Positions 16,879 through 26,700 of a stretch of DNA of 64,000 bases are shown in pieces. The notes below the pieces were generated by a model, which saw nothing but the letters and a program-made list of their open reading frames with translations, was not told where the DNA came from and searched no databases. Location of the stretch: assembly GCF_004322395.1 (NCBI RefSeq), contig NZ_SCTW01000050.1, positions 1 through 64,000 of the forward strand, in the 5' to 3' direction. The stretch is from Methylobacter sp. (lineage in GTDB: Bacteria > Pseudomonadota > Gammaproteobacteria > Methylococcales > Methylomonadaceae). Within the stretch, counting starts at the first letter, position 1. Every line of letters starts with the position of its first letter. The position numbers and the translations under genes were made by a program.

Positions 16879-17316
16879 TTAAATCCCCAACAGATGGCGG
16901 GTCAGGTAGACGGTGATAAAACCCGCCATCATGAAAGTCAACGTAGCCGCAATAGATCGAATCGAACCGCGTGAAATGCCGCAGACACCGTGTCCGCTGG
17001 TGCATCCTGACGCATAGCGGGTGCCGATGCCGACCAACAAACCGGCAACAATCAGTTTTATGGTTCTCGCTTCGATAGTCACAGCGGGCAAACCGAAGGT
17101 AATCCGATAAATAAATGGCGCGGCTATCAAGCCGAGCAGAAACATTACGCGCCAGATTTTGTCTTCTTTGCCAGCCTGTAGCAGGCCGCCTAAAATCCCG
17201 CTGATGCCGGCAATCCGGCCATTGAATAACACCAGCATTGCAGCGGCAAAACCGATCAATAAGCCGCCCGAGAAACCGGCAATATAGGTGCTTTGAGTAA
17301 AATGATTTAAATTCAT
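16879..17316 (-). CDS. YeeE/YedE-type transporter, N-terminal half
   Basis: About four membrane helices in 145 residues, with the conserved YASGCTSGHGVCGISRGS loop that holds the first cysteines of the YedE fold. It and the following gene make up a complete transporter from two short chains, as in the PmpA/PmpB-type pairs. In other bacteria these pairs often sit with ArsR-type (BigR) regulators or sulfur dioxygenases; none is adjacent here. Confidence 0.85.
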   Translation of the reverse strand: MNLNHFTQSTYIAGFSGGLLIGFAAAMLVLFNGRIAGISGILGGLLQAGKEDKIWRVMFLLGLIAAPFIYRITFGLPAVTIEARTIKLIVAGLLVGIGTRYASGCTSGHGVCGISRGSIRSIAATLTFMMAGFITVYLTRHLLGI

Positions 17317-17658
17317 GTGCTTATCTAAAATGATGATATTAGTATTAAATATATAACAAGAAACCCCCTAAAAATCTATAATCACAAAGCGATATGCCCA
17401 ACCTTAAGCAAGACCGGCCTACCGATTTGCAACCTAAAATCGGCAAATAGATTATCGATAGCGGTTTGTCTGCTGAGGATTAGCGTTTAGGTGATGATAC
17501 GGATTGGTAAAGATAGGTTTTGGCTTTATTGTTGAGATCGGGTTGATAGCAAATTAATCTGTTTTGAATGGATACCCGCTTGCAAAAACAATATATAACT
17601 TCCAAAAAAGGGACGGTTCTCTTGTCTAAGGCAATCAAGCGCATTTGGAGTCATCGTT
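17317..17658. other. divergent intergenic region with small dyads
   Basis: Between the transporter pair and the PilZ gene. It contains an A/T-rich stretch ATTAGTATTAAATATATAAC next to the transporter start, and CCGATTT/AAATCGG (17422-17443). These may be operator or promoter parts; nothing is decisive. Confidence 0.35.
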
Positions 17659-18111
17659 ATGGCGGAAAAAACGGTCCGAAAACAAGTTCGTTACGAAAGA
17701 GACGATATTGATGCTGTGTTTAAAAAAACGCCCGTTTTTTTCAATCGGGTGCAGCCGGTAAAAATTATTAACGTTAGTAAGCAGGGCATCGCCATCTGTA
17801 GTAATCAAGAGTTAAAAAAGAACAGCCGTTTGAAAATTACGCTTTGTTTTCTAAAAGGTGAAAGTTTTTTTCTTAATGGCCAGGTTGTGCATTCGTTTAA
17901 TAAACAAAACAGTTCCCAGTATGATGAGTTTGTGGAATTGTTTTTTGAAGGAGCAACGCAATCTATTGCTTTGCCTTTTAAATATGGGATTCATTTTGAG
18001 CAGCATTACCCCCAGTTCAGGGATTATCTGATTGAATCCGGCTGTAAAAACGGTTTTGAAGTTCAGCGCTTCGATAGGTCACGCTGGCAGCGAAGCCTTT
18101 ATCAAAGGTAA
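17659..18111 (+). CDS. PilZ-domain protein
   Basis: RKQVRYERDD near the start and IINVSKQGIAICS around residue 37-48 correspond to the RxxxR and D/NxSxxG motifs that bind c-di-GMP in PilZ domains. Beta strands follow (LKITLCFLKGESFFLNGQVVHSF). There are no other domains; 150 residues. It is probably a c-di-GMP receptor, consistent with the many GGDEF/EAL/HD-GYP proteins in the window. The second motif has N in place of D, which many active PilZ proteins also have. Confidence 0.7.
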   Translation: MAEKTVRKQVRYERDDIDAVFKKTPVFFNRVQPVKIINVSKQGIAICSNQELKKNSRLKITLCFLKGESFFLNGQVVHSFNKQNSSQYDEFVELFFEGATQSIALPFKYGIHFEQHYPQFRDYLIESGCKNGFEVQRFDRSRWQRSLYQR

Positions 18112-18122
18112 GCTCAGCTCAT

Positions 18123-18506
18123 TTATTTTTTACTGTTTAGCAGGGATTTTAGATCTGCAAATGGATTGTGCGTGGAGGCCGGCGCAGTGGATTTTTCTGT
18201 TGTTGCCGAGCCGTCAAAGCGAGTTTCTTCATATCTCGAATGCTCATTGTCATGGCAATAAATGCACAATAATTCCCAGTTGCTGCCGTCGGATGGATTG
18301 TCGTCGTGGTTATGGTTTTTATGATGCACTGTTAATTCGGCAAGGTTTTTATGATCGAATTCACGAGCGCATCGGCCGCATACCCAGGGGTATAGTTTAA
18401 GAGCCTGTCCGCGATAAGACTGCTCCCTAAGTTTCTGGTCGCGCCGTGCATCGGTTACGATTTGATCGAGCTTGTTTCTGTCGAGTTGGTTTTTTTTGAT
18501 GGTCAT
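18123..18506 (-). CDS. yajD: HNH nuclease family protein, YajD-like
   Basis: It has the YajD layout: an N-terminal basic helix, WVCGRCAREF, the HNH core LTVHHKNHNHDDNPSDGSN and LLCIYCHDNEHSRYE. Two CxxC pairs should hold zinc, with the HHK and H residues at the nuclease site. It is 127 residues, slightly longer than E. coli YajD. The cellular function of YajD is not established. It converges with the PilZ gene, with only 11 bases between stop codons. Confidence 0.88.
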   Translation of the reverse strand: MTIKKNQLDRNKLDQIVTDARRDQKLREQSYRGQALKLYPWVCGRCAREFDHKNLAELTVHHKNHNHDDNPSDGSNWELLCIYCHDNEHSRYEETRFDGSATTEKSTAPASTHNPFADLKSLLNSKK

Positions 18507-18668
18507 ATCAGTATCTTCTGGAATGCAAAAAAATCACGCTAAGTCAATGTGTCTAAATTCTAACAGAAAAAACAGTAAAAAATAGCGGTCGGTCTTTGTC
18601 GGTTATTGGCTGTTAAAAAATTAATTGAGCCCTGTCGGCTTAAAGAATTTATACTTTAAAAATGATTA

Positions 18669-19421
18669 ATGGGCCAAAGGTGGCGTGTGGATAAGCGAAC
18701 ATTTACAAATAGACTGGTAGTTCTCGACACCGAAACGACCGGATTAAATCCGCAGGAAGGACACAGGATTATTGAGATAGGCTGCGTGGAGCTGGTTAAT
18801 CGCCGCTTAACGGGCAAGCGGTTTCATGTCTATATTAATCCCGAGCGGATCATCGATGCGGGTGCTATTGAGGTTCACGGCATTACCAATCGGTTTTTGG
18901 AGGATAAGCCGACTTTTACGGGTATCGTTGAGGATTTTATTGCGTTTATTCAGGGTGCCGAGTTAGTCATTCATAATGCGCCGTTTGATGTCGGTTTTAT
19001 TAATTATGAATTTTCACGGCTGAATAACGAAATTGGAGCGGTCACGGATTATAGCAAGGTATTTGACACCCTGAGCTATGCCAGGAAAAAACATCCGGGA
19101 CAGCGCAACAGCCTGGATGCGCTGTGTAAACGTTACAATATTGACAACAGTCATAGGGATTTGCACGGCGCGTTGCTGGATGCTGAGATTTTGGCCGATG
19201 TGTTTTTGTTGATGACCGGAGGGCAGTCCTCGTTGTTGGATGAAGGGCAGGGAAGGCCGGAGGAATCGATTGTAAATAGCGAGATTAAGTATCTGCCTAC
19301 GGATCGTCCCGCTTTGAATGTTATACGCTGTACGGATGAGGAGCTAAACGCACATCAACAGCGTTTGGAAGCTATTGAGAAAGCAAGCGGCGGTTGTATC
19401 TGGAATAAAAGCATGGGTTAA
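18669..19421 (+). CDS. dnaQ: DNA polymerase III epsilon subunit (3'-5' proofreading exonuclease)
   Basis: DEDDh exonuclease motifs are all visible: ExoI VVLDTETTGLNP, ExoII VIHNAPFDVGFINYEF, ExoIII HRDLHGALLDAEILADV. At 250 residues it includes the C-terminal tail that binds the alpha subunit. It removes misincorporated bases during replication. The start is uncertain: the ATG at 18669 has no clear ribosome site, whereas a GTG at 18687 (VDKRTFTNR) follows AAAGGTG. No rnhA is next to it, unlike E. coli. Confidence 0.93.
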   Translation: MGQRWRVDKRTFTNRLVVLDTETTGLNPQEGHRIIEIGCVELVNRRLTGKRFHVYINPERIIDAGAIEVHGITNRFLEDKPTFTGIVEDFIAFIQGAELVIHNAPFDVGFINYEFSRLNNEIGAVTDYSKVFDTLSYARKKHPGQRNSLDALCKRYNIDNSHRDLHGALLDAEILADVFLLMTGGQSSLLDEGQGRPEESIVNSEIKYLPTDRPALNVIRCTDEELNAHQQRLEAIEKASGGCIWNKSMG

Positions 19422-19563
19422 CTTAAAAAGTTATTTAATTCACGAAAAACTACACAGCATACTCACTTCTTTCGTACTTTTCGTGTCGCCTAGAGGCGCC
19501 TACTTTTGGCTTTTGTGGACTAATGCTGTTTTTGAGATGATGGAGTTGAGTTTTATTGAAATA

Positions 19564-19581
19564 TCCAAAGCAAGCTTTGGA
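19564..19581. repeat. palindromic repeat related to copy A at 803
   Basis: TCCAAAGC-AA-GCTTTGGA, followed by CTCC just as in the copy at 803-826. It lies between the convergent dnaQ and deaD genes. Confidence 0.65.
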
Positions 19582-19593
19582 CTCCTGCGGTAG

Positions 19594-19613
19594 GGGCGAC
19601 CGGTAGGTCGCCC
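19594..19613. repeat. hairpin GGGCGACC/GGTCGCCC
   Basis: An eight-base G/C-rich stem with a GGTA loop just after the preceding palindrome, and 13 bases from the deaD stop. Together the two may end transcription of dnaQ and deaD. Confidence 0.55.
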
Positions 19614-19626
19614 TTAAAGATGTAGA

Positions 19627-21417
19627 TTACTCTGCCGCTTTCGGCTTTGCCCGTCTGGATGTCGAGCCTACCCTTTTCTTGCTTTTATCCACTTTCTTAG
19701 CGCCATCGTCGAATTTCATCGCTTTTCTAGCACTCTCATCCATTTTGGATATGTTAAGTTGCTGTCCAGCTACTCTGACTTTTTTCAATTCCTGAAACAG
19801 TTCTTTCGGCATGCCAGCCGGTAACTCAACGGTACTGTAGTCGTCTTGAATTCTGATACGGGCGATATGGTCGCCGTCAATCCCTGTCTCATTAGCTATA
19901 GCGCCAACGATATTGCCTGGTTTTACTCCGTGATTGTGGCCGGCCTCAATCCGGTAGGTTTCCATTTCAATGTCCGCCCCGCCACCGAACGCGCGTTTGG
20001 GTTTGCGGTCTTTTTGAGGGCGGTCTGATCTTGATGATCTGTCATCCCTGGAGGGTCTATCATCGCGGCTATCTTTAGCTCTTTTAGGCAGATTTTGCAT
20101 CAGCAGTGGGGTTTCGCCCTGAACCAGCTTTGCCAGTGCAGCGGCTATTTCCAAAGCGGTAACATTGTGCTCCTGTTGGTATTGTTCCAGCAGTTGACTG
20201 AAGAAGCCTAGCTCTTCGGCAGCCAAGGTATCGGTAATGTTTTGTTTAAAGCGCGCAATACGTTTATTGTTGATGACTTCGGTTGACGGCAGGCCCATTT
20301 CTTCAACTTTTTGCTTAGTTGCTTTTTCAATATTGCTTAGCAAGTTTCTTTCTCTGGGGGCAATAAACAATATTGCATCGCCGGTGCGCCCTGCACGCCC
20401 CGTTCTACCGATACGGTGAACATAGGATTCGGTATCGTAAGGAATATCATAGTTGACGACATGAGTGATGCGGTCTACATCCAGTCCCCGTGCGGCGACG
20501 TCAGTCGCGATCAAAATATCCAGTTTGCCGTTTTTCAGGTTGGCAATAGCGCGTTCCCTAAGCGCTTGTGACATATCGCCGTTAATGGCGGCGGCGGAAT
20601 AACCGCGCGCTTCGAGTTTTTCCGCCAGCTCAACGGTTGCGGTTTTGGTTCTGACGAAGATAATCATACCGTCAAACGTTTCTGCTTCCAGTATGCGGGT
20701 TAGCGCGTCTAGTTTGTGCACACCGCTGACTAGCCAATAGCGTTGCCGTATGAATTCTGCCGATGCGTTGGTAACTTTAATAGTGACATGTTCAGGCTCA
20801 TGCAGATACTGCTGAGCGATTTTGCGGATAACCGACGGCATCGTTGCAGAAAACAGGGCGATTTGTCTTTGTTCCGGGATTTGATCGAGAATCCATTCCA
20901 CATCGTCAATAAAGCCCATGCGCAGCATTTCATCGGCTTCATCAAGAACCAGGTAGCCAAGCCCGTCCAGGTTCAGAGTGCCTTTACGCATGTGATCCAT
21001 GACTCGGCCCGGTGTGCCGACAACTACATGAGCGCCGCGTTTTAGCTGGCGTAATTGGGTACTATAGTCCTGTCCTCCGTAAATAGGCAGAACATGGAAG
21101 CCTTTTAAATGCGCGGCATAACGTTGAAACGCTTCCGCCACCTGAATGGCCAGTTCGCGGGTTGGCGCTAGAACCAGAACTTGCGGGTCTTTTTGCTTGA
21201 GGTCGATGCGCGATAAAATCGGTAATGCGAAAGCGGCGGTTTTACCGGTTCCTGTTTGTGCTTGCCCCAGAACGTCTTTGCCTTTCAGTAGGAGCGGGAT
21301 GGTTTGTGCTTGTATGGGTGAAGGTGTTTCATAACCGACATCGTTCAGCGCTCTTAGCACCGGTTCAATCAGCGCTAAATCACGGAAAGAGGGTAATGTA
21401 GAAACATCATTGGACAT
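19627..21417 (-). CDS. deaD: DEAD-box RNA helicase DeaD/CsdA
   Basis: Every helicase motif is present: AQTGTGKT (I), PTRELA (Ia), TPGR (Ib), VLDEADEML (II), FSAT (III), HRIGRTGRAG (VI). After the RecA-like cores comes a variable arm, an Arg/Asp/Ser-rich basic stretch (about 455-485), a DbpA-type RNA-binding domain (RIEAGHNHGVKPGNIVGAIA), and a Lys/Arg-rich tail. At 596 residues it matches CsdA. The role is unwinding RNA in ribosome assembly and mRNA decay, often at low temperature. The gene stands alone. Confidence 0.95.
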   Translation of the reverse strand: MSNDVSTLPSFRDLALIEPVLRALNDVGYETPSPIQAQTIPLLLKGKDVLGQAQTGTGKTAAFALPILSRIDLKQKDPQVLVLAPTRELAIQVAEAFQRYAAHLKGFHVLPIYGGQDYSTQLRQLKRGAHVVVGTPGRVMDHMRKGTLNLDGLGYLVLDEADEMLRMGFIDDVEWILDQIPEQRQIALFSATMPSVIRKIAQQYLHEPEHVTIKVTNASAEFIRQRYWLVSGVHKLDALTRILEAETFDGMIIFVRTKTATVELAEKLEARGYSAAAINGDMSQALRERAIANLKNGKLDILIATDVAARGLDVDRITHVVNYDIPYDTESYVHRIGRTGRAGRTGDAILFIAPRERNLLSNIEKATKQKVEEMGLPSTEVINNKRIARFKQNITDTLAAEELGFFSQLLEQYQQEHNVTALEIAAALAKLVQGETPLLMQNLPKRAKDSRDDRPSRDDRSSRSDRPQKDRKPKRAFGGGADIEMETYRIEAGHNHGVKPGNIVGAIANETGIDGDHIARIRIQDDYSTVELPAGMPKELFQELKKVRVAGQQLNISKMDESARKAMKFDDGAKKVDKSKKRVGSTSRRAKPKAAE

Positions 21418-21538
21418 GGATTTACCTGTTGTAGATATAGAATGCGCGTAAGCGCGGAGAAATGTGTTTGTTTATCAGAGTATTATAACGCAGTATATTA
21501 ACATTTGCAGCAAAATTAACTGGACAAGGAGCTTGATT

Positions 21539-21985
21539 ATGAGGATTTGGGTTGATGCGGACGCATGCCCTAATATGATTAAAGAGATTTTATATCGGGC
21601 AGCGGAACGAAAGCAGTTGCTGCTGACATTGGTGGCCAATAGGTTTTTAACCATACCGCCATCCAAAGTTATCAGTGCGGTGCAGGTCCCAGGCGGTTTT
21701 GATGTGGCTGATAATTATATAGTCAAACATTTGCAGCAAGATGATCTGGTGATTACCGCCGACATTCCGTTGGCGGCTGAAGTGATAACAAAAAACGCCC
21801 ATGCCATTAATCCCCGAGGCGAGCTTTATACTAAAGAAAATATCAAGGAGCGATTGGCTATGCGGGATTTTATGGAAGAATTGCGCAGTACCGGTCAATC
21901 AGCGGAAGGGCCTCCGCCTCTTGGGTTACGGGACAAGCAAGATTTCGCCAATGCGCTGGATCGTTTTTTGGCTAAATACCAGTAA
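21539..21985 (+). CDS. YaiI/YqxD family (DUF188) protein
   Basis: The start [18 protein letters not shown] and later [12 protein letters not shown]-like ([12 protein letters not shown]), [21 protein letters not shown] and [19 protein letters not shown] are the DUF188 signatures; the family has a PIN/NYN-like fold with acidic residues suggesting nuclease activity, but no activity is established. The ATG at 21539 has AAGGAG eight bases upstream, so the longer frame from 21464 is rejected. Confidence 0.9.
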   Translation: MRIWVDADACPNMIKEILYRAAERKQLLLTLVANRFLTIPPSKVISAVQVPGGFDVADNYIVKHLQQDDLVITADIPLAAEVITKNAHAINPRGELYTKENIKERLAMRDFMEELRSTGQSAEGPPPLGLRDKQDFANALDRFLAKYQ

Positions 21986-21999
21986 AATTACGTATCAAG

Positions 22000-22028
22000 C
22001 TGAGTTTTAGTTATTTGCTTGTTATAAT
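22000..22028 (+). promoter_or_regulatory. probable sigma70 promoter of dapA-bamC
   Basis: A perfect TATAAT at 22023-22028, with CTGAGT 17 bases upstream as a weak -35. It lies 44 bases before the dapA ATG. Confidence 0.5.
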
Positions 22029-22071
22029 GACAGTAGTTTTGTAACAGCATTAATTCTGATCGAGAGATTTC

Positions 22072-22992
22072 ATGATTCAAGGTAGTATCGTAGCTTTAGT
22101 AACGCCGATGGATGAAAGCGGTGCAGTGGATAAGGAAAGCTTAAAAAGGTTGGTGGAATTTCATATAGCACAGGGAACCGATGCTTTAGTCGCTGTCGGT
22201 ACCACAGGCGAGTCGGCGACGCTGGATGAACATGAACATTGCGATGTGATCAAGTCGATTGTTGATTATGTCGGCAGTAGAATTCCCGTGATTGCCGGAA
22301 CCGGCGCAAACTCGACTACCGAAGCGATCAACTTGACCCGTTTGGCTAAAGAAGCCGGGGCCGATGCCTGTCTGATCGTGACTCCCTATTACAACAAGCC
22401 TACTCAAGAAGGCTTGTACCTGCATTACAAAGCTATCAGCGAAGCCGTCGATATTCCCCAGATTTTATACAACGTACCGGGACGTACTGCTTGCGATATG
22501 TTGCCTGAAACCGTTGGTCGACTGTCTCATTTGAAGAACATCGTCGGCGTTAAAGAGGCGACCGGCGATTTGTCCAGAGTTAAAAAAATCCGCGATTTGG
22601 CCGGTGACGATTTTGCAATTTACACCGGCGACGATGCGACCAGCCGTGAGTTTTGCCTGCTAGGCGGTAACGGCAGCATTACTGTAACAGGCAATGTCGC
22701 GCCAAAACTGGTGCATGAAATGATTATGCTGGCGATAACGGGCGACAGTGAAGCCGCTTTAGCTATCGACAAAAAACTCGCCGCGTTACATGAAAAACTG
22801 TTTATCCAGTCGAATCCGATCCCGGTCAAATGGGCTGTTGCCGAAATGGGGTTGATGAGGAAGGGCATACGTTTACCGCTGACTTGGTTGACCGAAGATT
22901 GCTTCGATGCGGTTCGCGATGCAATGCGTCAGGCTGAAGTGATTTCCGGTAACGGCTCTTGCGCCGCTCTATCTTCTGCGAACGCGTTATGA
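22072..22992 (+). CDS. dapA: 4-hydroxy-tetrahydrodipicolinate synthase
   Basis: It condenses pyruvate with aspartate semialdehyde in lysine/diaminopimelate synthesis. Landmarks: GSIVALVTPM start, GTTGESATLDEHEH, the YYNKPTQEGLY loop, the tyrosine/arginine site YNVPGRT, and the Schiff-base lysine in GVKEATGDLSRV. At 306 residues it is about 14 longer than E. coli DapA, with an extra small-residue tail (GNGSCAALSSANAL). Its TGA overlaps the ATG of bamC, as in many gammaproteobacteria. Confidence 0.96.
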   Translation: MIQGSIVALVTPMDESGAVDKESLKRLVEFHIAQGTDALVAVGTTGESATLDEHEHCDVIKSIVDYVGSRIPVIAGTGANSTTEAINLTRLAKEAGADACLIVTPYYNKPTQEGLYLHYKAISEAVDIPQILYNVPGRTACDMLPETVGRLSHLKNIVGVKEATGDLSRVKKIRDLAGDDFAIYTGDDATSREFCLLGGNGSITVTGNVAPKLVHEMIMLAITGDSEAALAIDKKLAALHEKLFIQSNPIPVKWAVAEMGLMRKGIRLPLTWLTEDCFDAVRDAMRQAEVISGNGSCAALSSANAL

Positions 22993-23645
22993 AAACTAAA
23001 ATCAGGCTGCTTATTATCGGTGCTGCTTTGGTCAATGTGTCGGCCTGCACTTATATAAAAAACTTATTTCCGGACAAAGAAAAAGATTATCAGTTTACGA
23101 CTGAAATTCCCCCATTGGTCTTGCCGGCAGATCTTGGCGGTGGCTCAATTGCAAAAGCTCCGGCTGCTGAAACGACGAATGCGCCTGTCTCTGAAACACC
23201 CGATGCCGCTTCCGCTGTCACGCCAACTGAAACAGCTCCTGCCATAGACAAAAAGTTAATTCAGGTTGAATTGCTTGACTCCGAGCAAGGAGCAAAGCAA
23301 TTGCGTATCGGTGCACCGGTAGCTATAGCTTGGCGAATGGTCGGCAAAGCATTAAGCCGAAATTCTATCGAAGTAACCAATCGCAATCAGGAAGAAAGAC
23401 TGTTTCATGTCCAATATGATCCAAACAAGAATGAAGTGGAAGATGGATCTATTTGGGACGAAGTCGTCTTTTTTTTCGTGGGATTTGATATCAGTGAACA
23501 AGAATATGTCTTGAAATTAGTAGAAAGCGGCCAGCAAACCGATGTCATTATTATGGATAAAGACCAAAAATCGGCGACAGATAGGATAAGTTTAAGTTTG
23601 ATGACGCTTTTGCATGACACTATAAAAGCCGACTTGGCTAAGTGA
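22989..23645 (+). CDS. bamC: outer-membrane assembly lipoprotein BamC
   Basis: A lipoprotein signal peptide ends in VSACTYIK (lipobox cysteine), then FPDKEKDYQ, a signature of BamC that folds against BamD. One helix-grip domain follows (KQLRIGAPVAIAWRMVGKAL...). At 219 residues it is shorter than the 344-residue E. coli protein and seems to have only one of the two helix-grip domains, which is common outside enterobacteria. It starts within the dapA stop codon (ATGA), the conserved dapA-bamC arrangement. Confidence 0.85.
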   Translation: MKTKIRLLIIGAALVNVSACTYIKNLFPDKEKDYQFTTEIPPLVLPADLGGGSIAKAPAAETTNAPVSETPDAASAVTPTETAPAIDKKLIQVELLDSEQGAKQLRIGAPVAIAWRMVGKALSRNSIEVTNRNQEERLFHVQYDPNKNEVEDGSIWDEVVFFFVGFDISEQEYVLKLVESGQQTDVIIMDKDQKSATDRISLSLMTLLHDTIKADLAK

Positions 23646-23652
23646 TTTATTG

Positions 23653-23745
23653 AGGTAAAAGGCGCAAGGTAAAAGGTAAAAGGTTAAAAAACCGACACTT
23701 GCACCGCGCCCCTTGAACCTTGCACCTTTTACCTTGTACCTTTTT
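23653..23745. repeat. AAGGT-rich inverted repeat abutting the purL start
   Basis: AGGTAAAAGG-type units on the left face CCTTTTACCTTG/CCTTGAACCTTG on the right, forming a loose inverted repeat. A related element (AGGTTCAAGG/CCTTGAACCT) follows the nitrilase gene near 62454-62499. The repeat reaches to within six bases of the purL ATG and leaves no Shine-Dalgarno. Confidence 0.65.
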
Positions 23746-23750
23746 TCCAC

Positions 23751-26700
23751 ATGTTAAAAATCTCTGGAACATCCGCGCTTTCCGACTTTCGCATTAACAA
23801 ACTACTGGCTGAGCTTCAGTCTATAGAACCCGCTATCAAGGCTGTTTCAGCGAGGTTTATTCATTTTGTGGATATTGAAGGTGACTTGGATGACAGTCAA
23901 TCCGCGATTCTAAAGCAGCTATTAGCTTACGGTCCCACGCAAGCCAGCGCTGATGTTTTAGGTGTGCGCTTACTGGTTGTACCGCGCTCAGGCACGATTT
24001 CACCCTGGTCCAGCAAGGCGACCGAAATAGCCCAGCGTTGTGGGTTATTGGAAGTTAAGCGTATCGAGCGGGGTATCGAGTACACGCTGGATGTCAATCA
24101 GCCGTTACCGGCTTCGGTAAAAGTATTATTGCATGACCGGATGACCCAAACCGTCTTTGATGGCGATAGTGACCCGGAATTGTTTGTTTTGCATCAGCCC
24201 AAATCGTTACTGCATGTCGCCATCATGGAGCAGGGCCGTGACGCGTTGGTTGACGCCGATACCGAATTGGGTCTGGCCTTGTCCGATGATGAAATCGATT
24301 ATCTGACCGACAGCTTTCAAGCGTTGGGCAGAAATCCGACCGATGTTGAATTGATGATGTTTGCCCAGGCTAATTCGGAACATTGCCGGCACAAGATTTT
24401 TAATGCGGATTGGACGATAGACGGCGTAGAACAAGCGCAGTCTTTGTTCAAAATGATCCGCAATACCTCGGCAAAAAGCCCGGAAGGTATTTTGACGGCC
24501 TACAGCGATAATGCCTCGGTCATGACCGGCTCGACCGAACAGGTTTTCATACGCAATGCGCAAACCGGCGAATACGGCTATGTCGAAGAAGACGCGCATT
24601 TGCTGATGAAAGTCGAAACCCATAATCATCCTACTGCTATTTCACCTTATCCGGGCGCGGCAACCGGCTCCGGCGGCGAAATCCGCGATGAAGGCGCGAC
24701 CGGCCGCGGTTCTTCTCCGAAAGCCGGATTAACCGGATTTTCGGTGTCTCATTTAAAAATTCCCGGTTTTCCCCAGCCTTGGGAAGCGGATAACGGCAAG
24801 CCCGAACGTATAGCTTCTGCATTAACCATCATGCTGGAAGGTCCGCTCGGCGGCGCGGCGTTTAATAACGAATTCGGCAGACCCAACCTGACCGGTTATT
24901 TCCGCAGCTTTGAGCAAGCGGTTCCGGGCAAGGACAATGAATTTCGGGGTTATCACAAACCGATCATGATCGCGGGTGGCCTAGGCAACATCCGGCCGAT
25001 GCTGGTCAAGAAACACTCGATACCAGCCGGTTCGTTGATCATCATCTTGGGTGGTCCAGCCATGTTGATTGGCCTCGGCGGCGGCGCGGCTTCATCGCAG
25101 GCATCCGGAGCGGGTTCTGAAGATTTGGACTTTGCCTCCGTGCAGCGGGAAAACCCTGAAATGGAGCGCCGTTGCCAGGAAGTTATCAACCATTGCAACT
25201 CGATGGGCAGCGATACGCCGATTGTATCCATTCATGATATTGGCGCAGGCGGTTTATCTAATGCAGTGCCGGAAATCATCCACGATTGCGACCGCGGCGG
25301 ACGCTTCGGATTGCGCAAGGTGCATAATGCCGATAAAGGCATGTCCCCGATGCAGATTTGGTGCAATGAAGCGCAGGAACGTTATGTGGTTGCGATTAAG
25401 CCTGAATCGCTGGAATTATTTACCGCTTTTTGCGAACGCGAACATTGCCTGTTTGCGGTAATCGGCGAGGCAACCGAAGAAGAGCATTTATTGCTTAACG
25501 ACGAGTTGCTTGGCGACAAGCCGGTCGATATTCCGATGTCGGTTCTGTTCGGCAAGTCGCCCAAGCTGCATCGCAACGTCGAGCATGTTCCGGCCAATAC
25601 CAAAGCACTGGATCTTAGCGGCATCAGACTTGACGAAGCGGTCAAGCGAGTCTTGTCATTCCCGGCCGTCGCCGATAAAAGCTTTCTGATCCATATCGGC
25701 GACCGTTCGGTAACCGGTTTGGTTGCACGGGATCAAATGGTTGGTCCGTGGCAAGTGCCGGTGGCCGATGTGGCGGTTACCGCAGTCGGCTTTCATTCTA
25801 TGACCGGCGAAGCTATGGCGATGGGCGAACGTTCTCCGATTGCGGTTATCGACGCGCCGGCATCAGGTCGTATGGCGATAGGCGAGGCCATCACTAATAT
25901 TGCCGCCGCCAGCATAGATTCGTTGAAAAAAATCAAACTGTCCGCAAACTGGATGGCCGCAGCCGGTTATCAAGGCGAAGATGCGGCATTGTTCGATACC
26001 GTCAAAGCGGTGGGCATGGAATTGTGTCCTGAGCTGGGTATCGCAATACCGGTGGGCAAGGATTCCTTGTCGATGAAAACCGTGTGGGATGCAAAAACCA
26101 TGACCGCGCCGTTGTCGCTGGTAATTACCGCGTTTGCGCCGGTTGCCGACATTAGCCTTACCCTGACTCCGCAATTGCGCTGTGTACCGGATGAAGATAG
26201 TGCTCTTATCCTGATCGACCTGGGCGCAGGTAAAAACCGGTTGGGCGGATCAGTGCTGGCGCAAGTTTACAACCAGCTCGGCGATGACTGCCCCGACCTG
26301 GATGAAGCAAGTTTGTTGAAAGCTTTCTTTGATAGCATTCAAATGCTCAACGGACAAGGTAAATTGCTGAGCTATCATGACCGTTCCGATGGCGGCTTAC
26401 TGGCTACGGTCACGGAAATGATGTTTGCAAGCAGGCTGGGTGTGGCCCTGACGCTCGACAGCTTGGGCGAAGATGTGCTGGCGGCATTGTTTAATGAAGA
26501 ATTGGGAGCCGTATTGCAAGTGCGTCAAAGCGACTGTAAGGACGTTGTGGAACTGTTAAAACAATCAGGCCTGATAGATTGCATTTATGTAATAGGCAAG
26601 GTCATTGGCGACTGCGTGGATGCGGGAGGTACGACCCCACGGATGGGGGAGGTAGAGCAACGCATGGAGCGGTTGCCGAGAGCACCAACAGTAGGCGCTT

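Noticed and set aside
16460-17005. 181-residue form of the second YedE half
   Set aside because: The extra N-terminal residues overlap the partner gene in another frame; the membrane protein begins at 16876.
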